From Clostridiales bacterium (GTDB lineage Bacteria; Bacillota; Clostridia; Peptostreptococcales; Anaerovoracaceae), in the NCBI GenBank assembly GCA_015058145.1, contig SVCX01000003.1, positions 1 through 64,000 on the forward strand: a stretch of 64,000 nt of DNA, written 5' to 3'. Below the pieces are notes generated by a model. The model was not told where the DNA came from and searched no databases. It was given only the letters and a program-made list of their open reading frames with translations. The translations under genes were made by a program, and so were the position numbers. Positions 15,001-30,000 of this stretch are shown piece by piece (the first letter of the stretch is position 1; each line of letters begins with the position of its first letter).

Positions 15001-18000
15001 GCGATTACTTTAATATTATCCCGGGCAAGACCAGACTGTACGGATTCCTGATTCGCGATGGGAAGAAAATCAAAGAGGAAGAAGAACTCCACGACGGCGA
15101 GACCATCAAAGTCAACGGCAAGACGTCAGGAGGTTGAGGAGTGCTTCATGTTAGAGCTCACATAACGTTAAGTGATGTAATTTTGAGGCAGCTTTAGAGC
15201 TTTTCTCACTACATAGTCACGAAATAAGCCAGTGTTTTGTCTATTTCGGCCAATAAATTCCATTTTCAGGAATTTATCTGGCCTTTTTTGTTCAAAAAAA
15301 TACTATAGCAGGCCCAAAAACAGATCATAGATGACATAATAGTGAGAAATCGTTCGGGAATACATCAGAATTACATCAGCCCCATTGACCACCCCGTCTC
15401 CACACCTCCCGGTTTCGTTGCGCATTGAAAAAGGGGTGTCGCATTGCGACACCCCTTTCGATTATCATTCAGACGATTACTTTCTGATCTTATCTCTGTA
15501 GTTGAGATACTGGTCTTCCTGACTGCCCTTCCAGCGTACGCCTTCCTCGCCGAGTTCACCGAATTCGATGTCGTCCGGCAGGGTTGGCTGCATTGGATTC
15601 GCCTTAATCTGGGCGACTGCATCATACAGCTCAGAGCCGAGGAAGTATTTCTCAGGCTTGTTCGGATTCGGTTCTCCCTTAGCCTTTGCTTCAATACCGG
15701 CCTTGACCTTATCAGGTGTAGCAGGAATCTCGTAGATTCTGACGCCGACAGCGTTGTTGATCGCGTTGATGACTGCCATGTGGTCGGCTGACTGGAACGC
15801 CTCGGAAGCTCCGGAGGAACCGAACGGACCACGTGGATCTTCGCCGTCGGTGTGGATGTAGTTGAAGTCTGGATAGTCAGGAATGTCGTTGGCATAGAGG
15901 ATACCAGCCTTGACCATGTTCCAATCCTTTTCAACATCTTCGTAGTTCTCAGTGAGAGCGAAGCCGATTGCGTGTGACATACCGCCGTAGATCTGGCCTT
16001 CGACTGCCTGAATGTTACCAGGCTTACCGATCCACTCGACGCAGGTCATGCCCGTGCACTTGGTTTTACCAGTTGCAACTTCTACATCTACGGTTGCCAG
16101 GAACAGAGCATAGGTGTAGGTGTAAGTCGGGTTACCGGAACCATCGTTTGGATCCAAATCGTAGAAGTAGTTATACTCATCTACAGTAGCCCAGTCGCCA
16201 GGATATCTTGTAGGAAGTCCTTCTGCAACCATTTCGTCATATGTTCTGTATGTTCCGTCTTCCTTTCTCATTGCGTCTGCGATGTTCTTCGCTGCAACGA
16301 TGGAAGCTTTACCATTGGCGTAGTGTGATCTGGAACCAGCAGACTCACCAGTGTTCGGACAATACTTGGAGTCGTCCTGAACGAGCTTGATGTCATCCGG
16401 AGTGATGTTCGGGAAGTAAGGCTTCAGCGCTTCCAGCGTACAGATGAGTGAACCCTGGTCGCCGCCCTGGCCCTGATCCTGCCAAGTGTCGTACTTTCTG
16501 AATGTGCCGTCCGGCATCAGTTCGAGAGCAACGTGTGCTTCGTCGATGCCGCCCAGTCCTACGTTGTAGCCGCCCCATGCGACACCGACGCCCTTCTTGA
16601 CGTCTTCATGATCCTTGTTCCAAGCTTCGACTTCCGCCTTTTTCTCGTTATAGATAGGCCTCAGTTTATCCATCATCTCTTCCATTGGATAGTGGAGATA
16701 TGGAAGCTGGTTGATGTTTGTTTCTTCCGGCGTTCTCGCGATGTTGATGTATCTGAATTCGAATGGATCGATGCCGGCTTTTTCTGCCAGCATGTCGACG
16801 ATCGCTTCTGAACCGGTGTAAGCCTGTGGTGCGCCGTAGCCTCTGTAAGCAGTTGTCCAGAGATGGTTGGTAACAGCCGATCTGTTCATGCCGACTACAT
16901 TTGGAACGTAGTATGGATAGAACATGAAGCGGGAAGTCTTGGTCAGTTTGTCATCGGTAAATTCGCCGAAGCAACCGGCATCCAGACCGATGTCATATTC
17001 ACCGGCAACGAATCTGCCGTTTTCATCACAGGCAAGGCGTGCATTACAATATGAAGGTGAACGCTTACCCGTAACAGCCATGAACTGCTTGTAATCCATA
17101 GACAGTGAGCAAGGCATCTTCGTTAACATTGTAGCGTATGCGCAAAGTGTCCAGTTGTGCGCATTCATCGCCCATCCGAAGCTTCCGCCTGTCGGGTTCT
17201 CGATGAGACGGATGTCGTTTTCGGAATCGAGACCCAGCGCGTTGGCCATTTCGTCCTTATCCCAGTAGAGGGTCATGCACTTGCAGTGCACGCAGAGCTT
17301 GTTGTCTTCGTCGTAGTAAGTCTGAGCAACATCGCCCTCGATGGACATGTGCGGCTCTCTGGAGGAGTAGAAGGATCCTTCTACGGAGAACGCTGCATTC
17401 TCAATCAGTTCCGGAACATGCTCGTCATCGCCCTTCAGAACCGGCAGGTGGCAGTAGGTGTTCGGCGCATAGGTGTCCGGCATCCAGTCGTAGATCTGGC
17501 TGGCACCCGGAGCAACAGATTCCAGGAAGTTCATGTGCGCTTCCAGTTCCTCGATCTCTACCTTGACATACGGTACTGCTGCCTTTGCGTGATCTCTGGT
17601 GTCTGCCACGACCAACGCAACGACGTCACCGTACCATTTGATCTCGTCTTCCGCGAGAATGTGGTGATGCTCCTGCAGTTCTACTGTTCTTTCGGAGAAG
17701 CCGAACGCCATGAAATAGTTCTTGCAACCAATCTCTTTGACATCCTTGGCTGTGATGACCTTGACTACGCCAGGCATCTTCTCAGCTTCGCTGTAGTCGA
17801 TGCTTTTGATCTTGGCGTGGTGTGTGATTCTCGGCATCACCATTTCGACCTTCAGGGTCTCAGCCGGCATGTGCAGTTCAACGTCATCGCCGTAGTCGCA
17901 GACGCCGCATGCCTTCGGCAGAGCGTTCGGTCTTTCGAGCGGCTTGCCGTAGAAGTTACCGATATCCTTTGTCCAGTCATATCTCAATTCTTCAACAGTC

Positions 18001-21000
18001 TTTTCGCCTCTCAGGACCTGTGCAGCAGCCATGACGGCGTCAACAATCTGCTTGTAACCAGTACATCTGCAGACGTTTCTGTGCTTGGTGAACCAGTCTC
18101 TGACATCTTCTCTCGTAGGATTTGGATTTTCCTGCAGGAGCTGATAGGCAGATACAATGAATCCAGGTACGCAGTAGCCGCACTGTACGGCGCCGCATGC
18201 GACCCACATGGACTGAAGTGGATGAGGATAGTTGACGCTGCCGATACCCTCGATGGTGGTTACCTCGCTGTACTCTTCGACCTTGGCGATCTTTCTTGTG
18301 CAGGAGCGGATGACTTTGCCGTTCAAGATGACAGAGCAGGCTCCGCAGACGCCGTAGCCACAGCCGATCTTCGTGCCGGTCAGGCCGAGACGGCGCAGTA
18401 CGTCAGCAAGGGTGTCCTTCTCGGGATCGCAAATGAACATTCTGTCTGCACCATTAATGTGCAGAGTCATTTTCTTTAAATTCATAATTGCCTCCGTCTT
18501 TGATAATTAACTTGTGGTTTGCTTGCTTTGTGTATAAAGTTACACGATATACATATTTTACAGAATGTGCAAAAGAAGTGCAAGAAAGTATGGACGAAAG
18601 TCTCGGCAATTCCGCCAAAGAAGCATCATAGTAACGCAAATAAAACAACAAGAGCTAATAAAAATGCAAAAACATAAAAAGCGGAGGGCTTCAGCCCTCC
18701 GCCTATCGAGACTGGTTGTGGATCTGTCTGCGCACTTTTTTATCAAAGACAAGCAAGCAATATGAATTTAAAGTTTAGACGTGTCTAAAGAATATTAAAT
18801 TCGTGTAACTTCAATAAAAAAGTGCGCAGGCAAATCAATCAAACCAGATATGGTATGAATGACTCCTTCGCACAATGGCAGGCTGCCGGATCACTCCTGC
18901 AACCCTATCGCCCAAGCTGACAAACGGGTGCCGGCAAGGGTCGGAGTGTATTCTTTTTCCTGCTCCAATTTTAACTGTATGTAAGCGGGTTTGTCAATAC
19001 GTATTGTCAGAACAACACGATACTGAAAAACCATTGTTTAAACGTCTTTTTACAGCAAATTTGTTGTTGAAGCAAAACGTCCAAAAATATATAATATAGG
19101 CACAGGCAAGCAATTGAATAACGCCTTTCGAGCTGGGACGCCTAAGGGTCCTTCGAGGATCTATGGCCAGCAGACGACAGGGTTTGGCGGGAAACCGCCT
19201 GGCCTCCCGTGTTTGGAAAGAAATGGCTGAGTGACGTATTATTATTGTTCACTGGTCGATTTCTTATGGAATCGACTTTTGTATTTTTATGGTGTACTCA
19301 TATTGAGAGCCATTATGAAGAAACGGGAGGTAAAAAATGAGCAGCAATATGAAAAAATGGCTATCGCTTTTAACACCCCTTGCGGTAGCTTTTATTTTGT
19401 GTCTTGGCGCAATGGGGGTCTTCACCGAGAAGGCATTTGCAGATTCGGGAGATTTAACTGTGATTTGCCCTGTAGATGGAAATAACGTACAGGTTAACTT
19501 CTATTATGAAAAGAATGAGGGTGAACCGGTCGGACATCTTTATTATATGAACGGCGATACGAAGGTCGTCATTAAAAACACGCAGAATGCTGTGACCTAT
19601 TCAGCAATCAAAAACACTGCTTCTCCGAGTGATGAAACTGATGCAATTGGACCTGAAGTTGAGGCCTTGCTCAAGGCAACCGGCTTTGTGCCTGCGGAAA
19701 ACACCAAATACCTGGTGACTGTGAAAAGCAACGATGGAAAGAATTCGACCTTTACATGGGATGAATTGTTTAAGACGGAACGATATACTTTTCCAAATGC
19801 AAAGATGCCGAAAGATCCGGAGGAAGATGGATTTGCTGTAACGGAAGCCCAGAAGGAGGGTGCTGTGGCGGTTCCGGTAATCATTGACTTAGCCATATCA
19901 AAAGATAAGCCTGCCAATACATTCTGCTTCGGACAGGTTTCTCCTACCGAGAGAACCAGACCTGCCTTTGTTAAGAATGTTATTTCAACAAAGAATACTA
20001 CACCTAGTATCACAGTCGAAGCAGTAGAGAACTACGAGCAGATAAGTAATGAGTCTGATGCGGTTGTTAGTGTTCCTAACAACAGCACAATAGAAATCGG
20101 AACGGAGATACGTTTCGGAGGAGATGCGAAGACAAGTCCATATGAAACAGAGAACACGCCTCTGCATAATCTGTACTATACGACAGATGGTTCAGAGCCA
20201 ACGTTGGAATCAGGCTTGTATAACTGGTATTCTTATTATCAAGAAAGCGCGGAATTTTATTATAAGTACAACTCAATTGTCGCAGACAAATTAGGAACGC
20301 TGAAGATAAGAACAAAGGCTTACAGACATGGCTATCTGCCGAATGAAAAAACGTTCACCTATCATGTAGTGGCTGATTTTGCGAAAATCAAAGGGCAACT
20401 AACACTCGACAAAACAAAGGTTGTTGCCGGATCGAAACCGTCTGCTACGGTTAAAGCGGAGGGAAAGACGCTGAAGGCGAACACAGATTACACAGTTAAT
20501 TTTGGAAACTACAAGAAGGTTGGTACAGCAACAGTAGCAGTAACCGGTAAAGGAAACTATATAGGAAAACTGAGTAAGACTTATAAAGTCATCCCTGCAA
20601 AAGCAAAATTCAAATCTGTAAAGGCCGGCAAGAAAAAGGCGACCATTGTAATTGTAAGCCAGAAAGCATCCGGCGTCACAAAGTACCAGATTGCCTACAA
20701 ACTTAAAACTGCTAAGAAGTGGAAGACTACTACAACCACGTCCACTAAGAAGGTGATTAAAAAGCTCAAGAAAGGCAAGAAGTACAACTTTAAGGTCAGG
20801 GCTTACGGGAAAACCGGATACGGCGCGTACAGTGCTGTGAAGACAATCAAAATCAAGAAAAAGTAATTAGAAGACTTAATGAAGCAAAAGAACTACACAA
20901 GTTCATCAAAGAAACAAGGCCTGCTTAACACGGCCTTGTTTCTTATACTTTTGCTTCTTGTTTTGGCCTGCCTTTGCGTGGGCAAGTATTCGATCGCACC

Positions 21001-24000
21001 GGAAGAATGCATTAGGATCCTGTGGGGTAAACTCATCCATGCGCAGCCGTCCTGGGACGGCATGGATGAGAAGCTGCTGATAGGGATCCGGCTGCCGCGC
21101 ACGATGGCAACGGTCATCGTTGGAGCGGCGCTGGCGCTCTCCGGAGCGGTTTATCAGGGCATCTTCAAGAATCCTCTGGTGTCGCCGGATTTTCTCGGTG
21201 TTTCATCAGGAGCATGTGTGGGTGCAGCGATTGCGATTCTGCTGTCCCTGTCATCCGGTCTGATTCAGATTTTTGCATTCTTCGGCGGGATTCTGGCGGT
21301 CTCATTGACCGTGCTGATTCCGAAGGCGATGCGGAGTGAGTCGAATCTCATGCTGGTATTAGCGGGCATCATCATCGGCGGCGCGATGACCTCGGTGCTC
21401 GGTTTCATCAAATATATCGCCGATCCGGAGACGCAGCTCGCTGCCATTACATATTGGCAGTTGGGCAGTTTTGCTTATGTGGATAATCACGCTCTCTTAA
21501 GCGTGCTTCCGCTCAGCATCGCCGCCGCAGTCATTCTGCTGGCTATGTCCTGGTGGATCAATGTCCTGTCTCTTGGTGAGAAAGAGGCGCAGATGCTAGG
21601 CGCGAATGTTTCGGTATTACGAGGCGTATGCATTATTTGTTCAACGGTGCTGACGGCAGGGGCCGTCTGCATTTCAGGAACGATTGGATGGGTAGGTCTG
21701 GTTATACCGCACTTCGGAAGAATGATTATCGGTTCCGACAACAGGCACCTGCTGCCGGGATGCTGTTTCATCGGCGGAATCTTCATGCTGCTGGTGGATA
21801 CGGTTACCAGAGTAATCGGTCCGGCAGAGATGCCGGTCAGCATTCTGACGGGTCTGCTTGGAGCGCCGTTCTTCGCATGGCTGCTGTACCGGCAGCGGAT
21901 GAATATGAGGTGAGAATATGGAAACGATTTACGATGTAAACAATCTGACATTCTCATATCGACAGGGTGACCGCAAGGTGCTTGACGGTGTTTCGCTGCA
22001 GTTGAACAGGGGCGATATTCTCTGCGTTCTCGGGCCGAACGGAGCGGGGAAGACGACGCTTCTCAATTGCATGGCTGGATTATTGAAACCTGATGCTGGA
22101 GAAATCATTCTGTGCGGCAAAGATCTCAAAAACATGAAAGCGAAGGAAATCGCAAGTCTCGCCGGTTATGTGCCGCAGATGCACACGCCGGCCTTCGACT
22201 ACACGGTGATGGATTTTGTGCTAATGGGCCGCGCCCCGAAGACGGGAACCTTCAGCAGACCGAAAAAAGAAGACGAAAGCCTTTGCATGGATATTCTCGG
22301 AAGCATGGGAATCGGCGGGCTCGCGTCAAAGTCTTATCTGGAAATCAGCGGAGGCGAGCGACAGCAAGTGCTTATTGCCCGCGCTATCGCGCAGCAGCCG
22401 GAGGTAATTCTGTTTGATGAACCTACGGCCCATCTGGATTACGGCAATCAGCATCGGGTGCTGAACCGGATCAAACAGATGGCAGGCGAAGGGTTTTCTG
22501 TAATCATCACGACCCACAACCCGGATCATGCGCTTCTGCTCGGAGACAAGGCGGCAATTGTCAGCAAAGACGGGCACATCAGACAGGGTAGTGTCGAGGA
22601 TATTATCGCCGCGGAGAGACTGCGGGAAGTCTATGATATCGATCTGCATCTTGAGTATGTGGAGGAGATTAATAGAGTGGCGTGTTTCGCGCCGGAATTG
22701 GACGATAGGAAATGAGACGCAAAAGCATCACAAACAGAATAGCGTTAATGCTGGTGACTATCGTTGTGTTGTTTGCCATGACCGGCTGCGGCGGGGGGAA
22801 TCCTTCGGGCAACACGGAACCCGGTAAAATCCTGTCGCAGACAGAGGACGAAATCACCATTGTGGATCAGGCCGGACGGGAAGTTACCGTGCCGAAGAAG
22901 ATTGAAAGCATCGCGCTGTCTTACCGTGTTGCAATTCGTTTCCTGCTTAATCTCGATCAGGGGGACAAGATCAAAGGCATCGGCAAATCCGAACCGTTTC
23001 TGGAGGAACTGCAGCCGTCGCTGGCAGACTGCGTAAATGTGGGACAGGGAGTCGCTGATATCGAAGCGGTGGCGGAGCTCGATCCGGATGTATTCTTCCA
23101 CAAGGCAAGCGACACGGAGACACTTGACGCGCTGGACAAGATCGGGGTCCCTGCAGTGGGAATCGAAATTGAGACGCCGGAAGATATGATGACAGCGCTG
23201 GATCTGATGGGCAAAGTCTGCGGCGCGGAGGAAAAAGCTCAGACGCTGATCAACTACTACAATGAACAACTTGCAGAAATCGAGGAACTCACATCGGAGA
23301 TCAGTGAAAAAGATAAAAAGACGGCCATCGTCATGGGAACATCCATCGGCAAAGTGGCGGACGGATCCATGCTTCAGGGCGAGATGCTGAAGCGGGCAGG
23401 CGCAATCAACTGTGCGGATGGAATGCAGGCGACAGAACTTTGGCCGACTGCCGGAGCGGAGCAGATTTTCGAGTGGAATCCGGATTATATCTTCATCACC
23501 GGAAGCGAGAGCGCGGTATATGACGCGGAGGATATTCTGCAGGATAAGACGTGGTCGGAGATTACAGCGGTCAAAAGCGGAGATGTCTATGTGATGCCGG
23601 CGGAGAAAGATTCCTGGGAATTTCCCGGCTTGGTCAGCATTCTCGGAATCGACTATATGATACACACGATGTATCCGGAATTATTGAGCGACGAAGAGCT
23701 TGAAGATAAGGTAAACGAACTCTATGAGCTGTCTTACGGCAGGACTTTTGAAAGAGATGAACTCGGCTATTAAAAACAATGGCAAGAGAATACTGGCTGT
23801 ATGCTGCGTGGTACTGATTGTCGTGCTGCAGGTTGTATTTGCTGTACCTTCAGATGCAGCAGGAAAAGCGGGCGAAGAACTGGAGATAAGAGTTCAGTAC
23901 GAAGGCGAGCGCGGCGGAAAAATCAGGACGTGGGCAGTGCTTTCTGATAGCGATTTGGAAAACCTCGGTGCGCATGAGCAGATTTATACGAACATCACAC

Positions 24001-27000
24001 GAGTAGGAACGCTGATGCGGTCAGCTGTTTTATGTATAGAACTTGAAACAATTATCGATGCCGCAGGGATTGATCCGGGTTCTGTCAAGTCGTTTACTTT
24101 TAGAACAGACGACGGATATACAATGACCTTTTATGGTGACGACTATTTAATGTCACCGGGTTGGTATTATCCTAATTTGGCAGCACATTCCTACAGAGTC
24201 GATAATGCACGTGATGGCGCGCTGCAGATGGAAGCGGGGGCACTTGATGATGGTGTTCGCAACGCATATGCAGTTATAGCCTTAAAATCATTCAGCACGA
24301 AGTATAACTCTGACGAAGTATCCTTCGACGACATGACAAAAGAGAACGCCTACCGGTTTTTCCGTGGCCAAACGGATCTTTCATATCTGCGGTATGAAGA
24401 TGAGGAAGGAAATGAAATGTTTATGCCGTCTAAAATGCAGGATATAACAGCAGCCAGCACCATCAAGTACATCTATGGCATTGATCTGGTCCTTAAAGGT
24501 GCGCCGCCTCTTGATGGAATCAGCCTGAATGTTATCGGCGATTCAAAGAAGGTGGGAAGCCAGGTGCAGATTCAGGTCACGTTCGAGGGCGACACGTTTG
24601 GTCTTTTCAGCAGTAGTGATGTGACTTGGTCCAGCAGCGATGAATCCGTCGCAACGGTAGACAAGAATGGCGTTGTGACCATCTTAAAAGAAGGGGAGGT
24701 CACGATCACAGCAGAGGCAGGCGGTAAAACAGCCTCCGTGGTTCTTGGTTCTCCGACCAGCGAAAAGGATAATCCAGAGAACAAAGACACCACAGATAAA
24801 GTAAAGGCAACAAAGTCCACAAACACGAAAACAACCAAAGAGAAAGCAGAGAAAAAGCAGAACAACAACGTAAACCAAAAAACAGAACAGAAAGACAGTA
24901 AGAAAAAAGTGATTACAGCCAGAGAAATCAGCATCGGCAAGGAGATCGTACCGGAGCCGGAAGAGGCAGCTGCTGCTGTCAGCGTGAAAACCGATACACA
25001 GGCCCTCGAAGCGGTGGAGGAATACAATCCGAAGGTGGTCGGCGGTTCAGCAGCCGCGGCGGTGCTGGCCTGCAGCGGCGGAGCGGTCTTCCGGGTGCGC
25101 AGGTTCCGGGCAGACATGGGTACGAATATCAAGAGCAAGCATTAACATATAACAGGCGGAATAAGGTAAGCTAATACAGGCGGAGGTGTTAGAGTTGATA
25201 TCAGAAGCGGTAAAAGATATATTGAGAGCGATCAGCAGCGGGCTGCAGATTCCGACGATCATCATCCTGATTATTTTGATCCTTACGATGGTCGTCATCA
25301 TGGGCAGCTTCATTGCGGAATACTTTTCGGAACGAAAAGCGTTGTCTGTTAACATCACAGGATTGGTGGATGAGCTGCAGGGCAAAGACTCAAAAGAGAT
25401 GATTTCCATCATCAATCAGAGCAACCTTCTGAAACGCCAGAAGCAGGCGGCGATAGAACTGCTGAAGCGGATCAATTATTCGGACAATACCAGGGAAGCG
25501 CTGGCAAGGCAGATGTTGTCTGATGAGGAGAACGTATTCGCGCGCCGGACGAAGGTCACGGACATCATCGCCAGAGTCGCGCCGATGTTCGGGCTCATGG
25601 GAACCCTGATTCCGCTCGGCCCGGGCCTGATCGCGCTGGCGCAGGGTGACACGAAGACCTTATCAGATTCCTTGCTGGTGGCCTTTGACACCACCGTTGC
25701 CGGACTGGTGAGCGCAGCTGTCGCCTATGTGATCTCGGGCATCCGCAAGGGATGGTACGAGAAATACATGGTCGGTTTGGAGACGATCATGGAAAGCATT
25801 CTGGAAGAGCAGACGAAGGAGCGCGCAAAGGCAATTCAGAAGCTCAAGCAGCAGAAGATGAGTCAGCAGGAACGCAGCGAAATGCTTTACGGTCCGAAGA
25901 AGGAACAGTCGTAAGGGAGGCGCGCTATGAGAATTAACAGAAACAGAGGGCGCCTGAGGGTCGCGCACAAGCAGGACAGTTTCAATCCCATGGAAGGCGT
26001 CGGGAACATGGCGGACGCCATGTTGGTCTTCGCCTGCGGCCTGATCATCGCGCTGATTCTGAGCTGGAACGTGGATGTGACAGATCAGGGGATTCAGAAG
26101 ATCAAAGAGAAGAAGTACGAGGTCGACAGCATCAGCAATGAGACGACTGAAACGATTGACGAGAATCAGAATCTGGAAGAGATGGGAAAAGTGTACCGGG
26201 ATCCGGAAACGGGGAAGTATTATGTTATCGAAGATAAATAGAGTCTGGATTGCCTTTGCATTGGCTGTTGCTATTATATGTCTATGCGGCTGTGCGCCGG
26301 ACGATATAGATATCAGCGGATACGCCGACCAGCAGATTGCCATCGATGGAATCGATGAAGATACGGTGTTTGTCAGTATTGCAGATATGAAGGCACTGGA
26401 TTGTGTGACCATTAAGACGGAGAGCACCAGCGACAAGATCGGCAAGGTCAGAGCGACCGGTCCAACATTGGAAACAGTTTTGGCAGCAAAGGGTGCGGAT
26501 ATCAAGGATATAAAGAAGATTACATTCCATGGCGCCGATGACTACGAATACTCACTGAAAGAGGATTATATTGCCGAACACGATATCATTCTGGCGTTCG
26601 GAATCGACAAAGAACCACTCGACGAAGAGGATGCCCCGTGCAGGATTATCATTCCGGAATCGGATTCTGCTTACTGGCTCAGAATGCTGGATCATATTAA
26701 CATTGAGATGAAATAAGAATAGCAGATGGAAACGACAATCAATACAAACAACAAAGCATCAAACTGGAACTACATCATACTTGGCAGCGGTATTGCGGGA
26801 ATGGCGGCTGCTGAGGCCATAAAGGAGCGAGATAAAGAAGCCGGAATTCTCATGATTTCTGCTGAACAGGAATTCTGCTTTAACCGTCCGATGCTCATCA
26901 ATGAATTCGCTTTGGATGGATCGGGATCGGTTCTGTTCGACCGTCAGCAGAGCTGGGCTGAGCAGACCGGCGTTGAAGCTAGAATGGGGACAGGAATCAA

Positions 27001-30000
27001 GGCCATCGATTTGCATGCGAAAACTGTTTCGCTGTCCGACGGCTCCGTTTGTGGATACGGCAAGCTCATCTATGCTCTCGGCGCCAGAGTTTTTATTCCA
27101 AAAATTCCGGGCGCGGACAGGGACAACGTGTTCACGATTCGGACGAGAGATGATATGCGGCGGATTCGTGCGGCGATGGAAGGCGCGGAGACTGCTGTCG
27201 TCATCGGTGGCGGAATGCTTGGACTCGAAGATGCATGGGGGCTTTGCGAAGAGAAAATCAAGGTGACAATTCTTGAGAAGGGAAGTCGTCTTGCGGCCGG
27301 GCAGATCGATAATTCAGCCGGCAATCTAATGAAGAAGCGCATTGAGCGCACAGGCACAAAGGTTTATACGAATGCAGACGTATTGCAGATAGACGACGGA
27401 TCGGTTGAATTCACGAGTGAAGGACAGACGTTAACGGTGCCTGCAGATTTAGTCATCATCTCAGCAGGTGTAATCCCTAACAGCGAAATCGGAAAGGCAG
27501 CAGGCCTTGCGGGAACAGGCGAAGGTGAGCAGTGGATTCGTGTTGATGGCGGTATGCGAACCAGTGATCTGTTTGTCTTTGCGGCGGGAGACGCAGCTGC
27601 GCTCAATGGAAGAAATGATGCAATCTGGGATGAGGCCAGACAGATGGGAACCGTTGCAGGAACGAACGCGGCGGGAGGCAACGCGGAATACACTCCTGTC
27701 GTTCCGGAGCATGTTTTCAACGGGTTTGATACAGAGGTATTTACACTGGCTGACAGCTCCGGCGCGGGGACAGACGGCGTGTACATCAGACATGCGGATG
27801 TGGAGATTTTTGATTACCAGAGAGAACGGTATATCAGGGTTTCTCTGCAGGACGGCGTCATAGCGGGAGTTCTGTTGATAAACGCGCCGGAACTCGTACC
27901 TGAGTTGATGGAGGCGTACAGAAATGGAGAGGGTGAAGAGGAGGCTCGGCAGATCATTCAGCGCTGGAAAGAAAGTCATGATGTGAACTTCAAACCGGCT
28001 GCTCCGTTCACAAAACGATAGAAAAAATCTTTGCCAATAAAGTGATATTACTTTATAATATAACCATAAAGACTCCGACTCTTTCTCGACACGCGCGGCG
28101 TGCCGGTCAGAGCGCCAGGTATCGGGAGTGATTCCGGTGCCCGCCATTGTGCAAAGGAGACCGCTTGGTTTGCCTTTGCTTTTTTATTTTCAGTAAAGGC
28201 GAAGAACAACTGTTAGTGAGGAAAACATAAGGAGTAACAAACATGGCAACAAAGCGTTTGAAGTTCAACAAGGCACTTTGCATCGGGTGCCAGCTGTGTT
28301 CTCAGGTCTGTTCTGCTTACAAGGAGGGAGAGTACAATCCTTCCAAGGCAAGACTGGCTATAGAGACATACTATGATGACGGATCGCTGAAGTACAAGGA
28401 TGACTTCTGCATTCTGTGCGGCATGTGCATGAAAGCATGCCCGTTTGACGCCATCGATATGGACAAAGGGTGGATTACAGTAGATCCTGACAAATGCAAA
28501 GGCTGCGGCCTCTGCGCGAAGAAGTGTCCGAAGAAGGTCGTCAGGATTCGCGATAAAATGGCGTATATCTGCGACACCTGCGAGGGCGATCCAAACTGTG
28601 TCAAGGCTTGTCCGCACGGCGCCCTGACGTTTGAATAGAGAGGAGGTTGGCAAATGAAAGCGAGAATATTAGAAGAAAAATATAGTGCGCAGGCAGCTGA
28701 CCCGAATCAGAATGTCATGCAGGCGTATCAAAACAAAGTTCTGAGAATCAATCTTAATGAAGAAGATGCCACAATCGAACCTCTCCGCATGGATTTCGCA
28801 GAAAAGTATGTCGGCTCCAAGGGGCTGGCAATCCGCTACATGTATGAGGATATGAAACCGGGCATCGATCCATTGGGACCGGAAAACAATCTGTACTTTA
28901 CAACTGGACCGATGACGGCCACACCGATTCCATGCTCTGGCAAACTGTCCGTAGCAGCGAAGTCGCCGGCGACGGGAACTATGAATGACTGCTCCATCGG
29001 CGGCCACATCGGCATCCGCCTGAAGTTCGCAGGATACGACATGGCAGTATTTGAAGGCCAGAGTGAGAAGCCGGTTTACGTTGTGATTGAAAATGACGAA
29101 ATCACGTTCCACGATGCATCCGAACTGTGGGGAATGACCTCCCACGCAGCTGAGAAGAAACTTATAGATGAATATGGAACAGAGTACAGCTGCCTTTCCA
29201 TCGGACCTGCTGGTGAAAACCTGAACTTCATCTCCTGCATCAACTGCGACTACTACAGACAGGCAGGAAGAGGCGGTATCGGTGCTGTCATGGGAAGCAA
29301 GAAGGTCAAGGCAATCCTCGTGAAGGGAACGCTGGGCGTCAAGCTCCCGAACATCAAGGAAGCGACAGACAGGATTCTGGAGATCATGCATGAGAACGCT
29401 CTCTCCGAAGACAATGAATATGTATTCGATGAAGGAACCTATGCATTCCTGGAAGCTTGTAACGACGGTGGTATTCTTCCGGCTCACAACTTCAGTGCGG
29501 CGACTGACGTGAAATGGGATCAGTACAACGGCGCAGTCATGAAGAAATATCGTCTGGGCAAGCGTGGATGCGGAAGCTGCGCACTGGGCTGCGGCAACTT
29601 CATGCAGGTCGGCGATGCGATTGTTGAAGGTCCAGAGTACGAAACGACAGCGGCTTCCGGTCCGCAGTGCGACATCGCTAGCATTGAGCATAACGTAAGA
29701 TACAATCAGCTGGTCGATGATCTGGGTATGGATTCCATCAGTACCGGCGTAACAATTGCCTGGGCCATGGAAATGGCGGAGAAGGGCATCCATGATTTCG
29801 GCGTACACTTTGGAAATGAAGAAGAGATGCTGAAACTCATCGAAGACATGGCGTATCGCAGAGGAGCCGGCGCAGAGCTGGCGGACGGCGTTAAGGTCGC
29901 GTCAGAGAAGTGGGGCGGCACAGACTTCGCAATGCACTCCAAGGGACTGGAGTTCCCGCAGTATGAACCGCGCGGAAGCTTCGGCATGGCTGCATCCTAT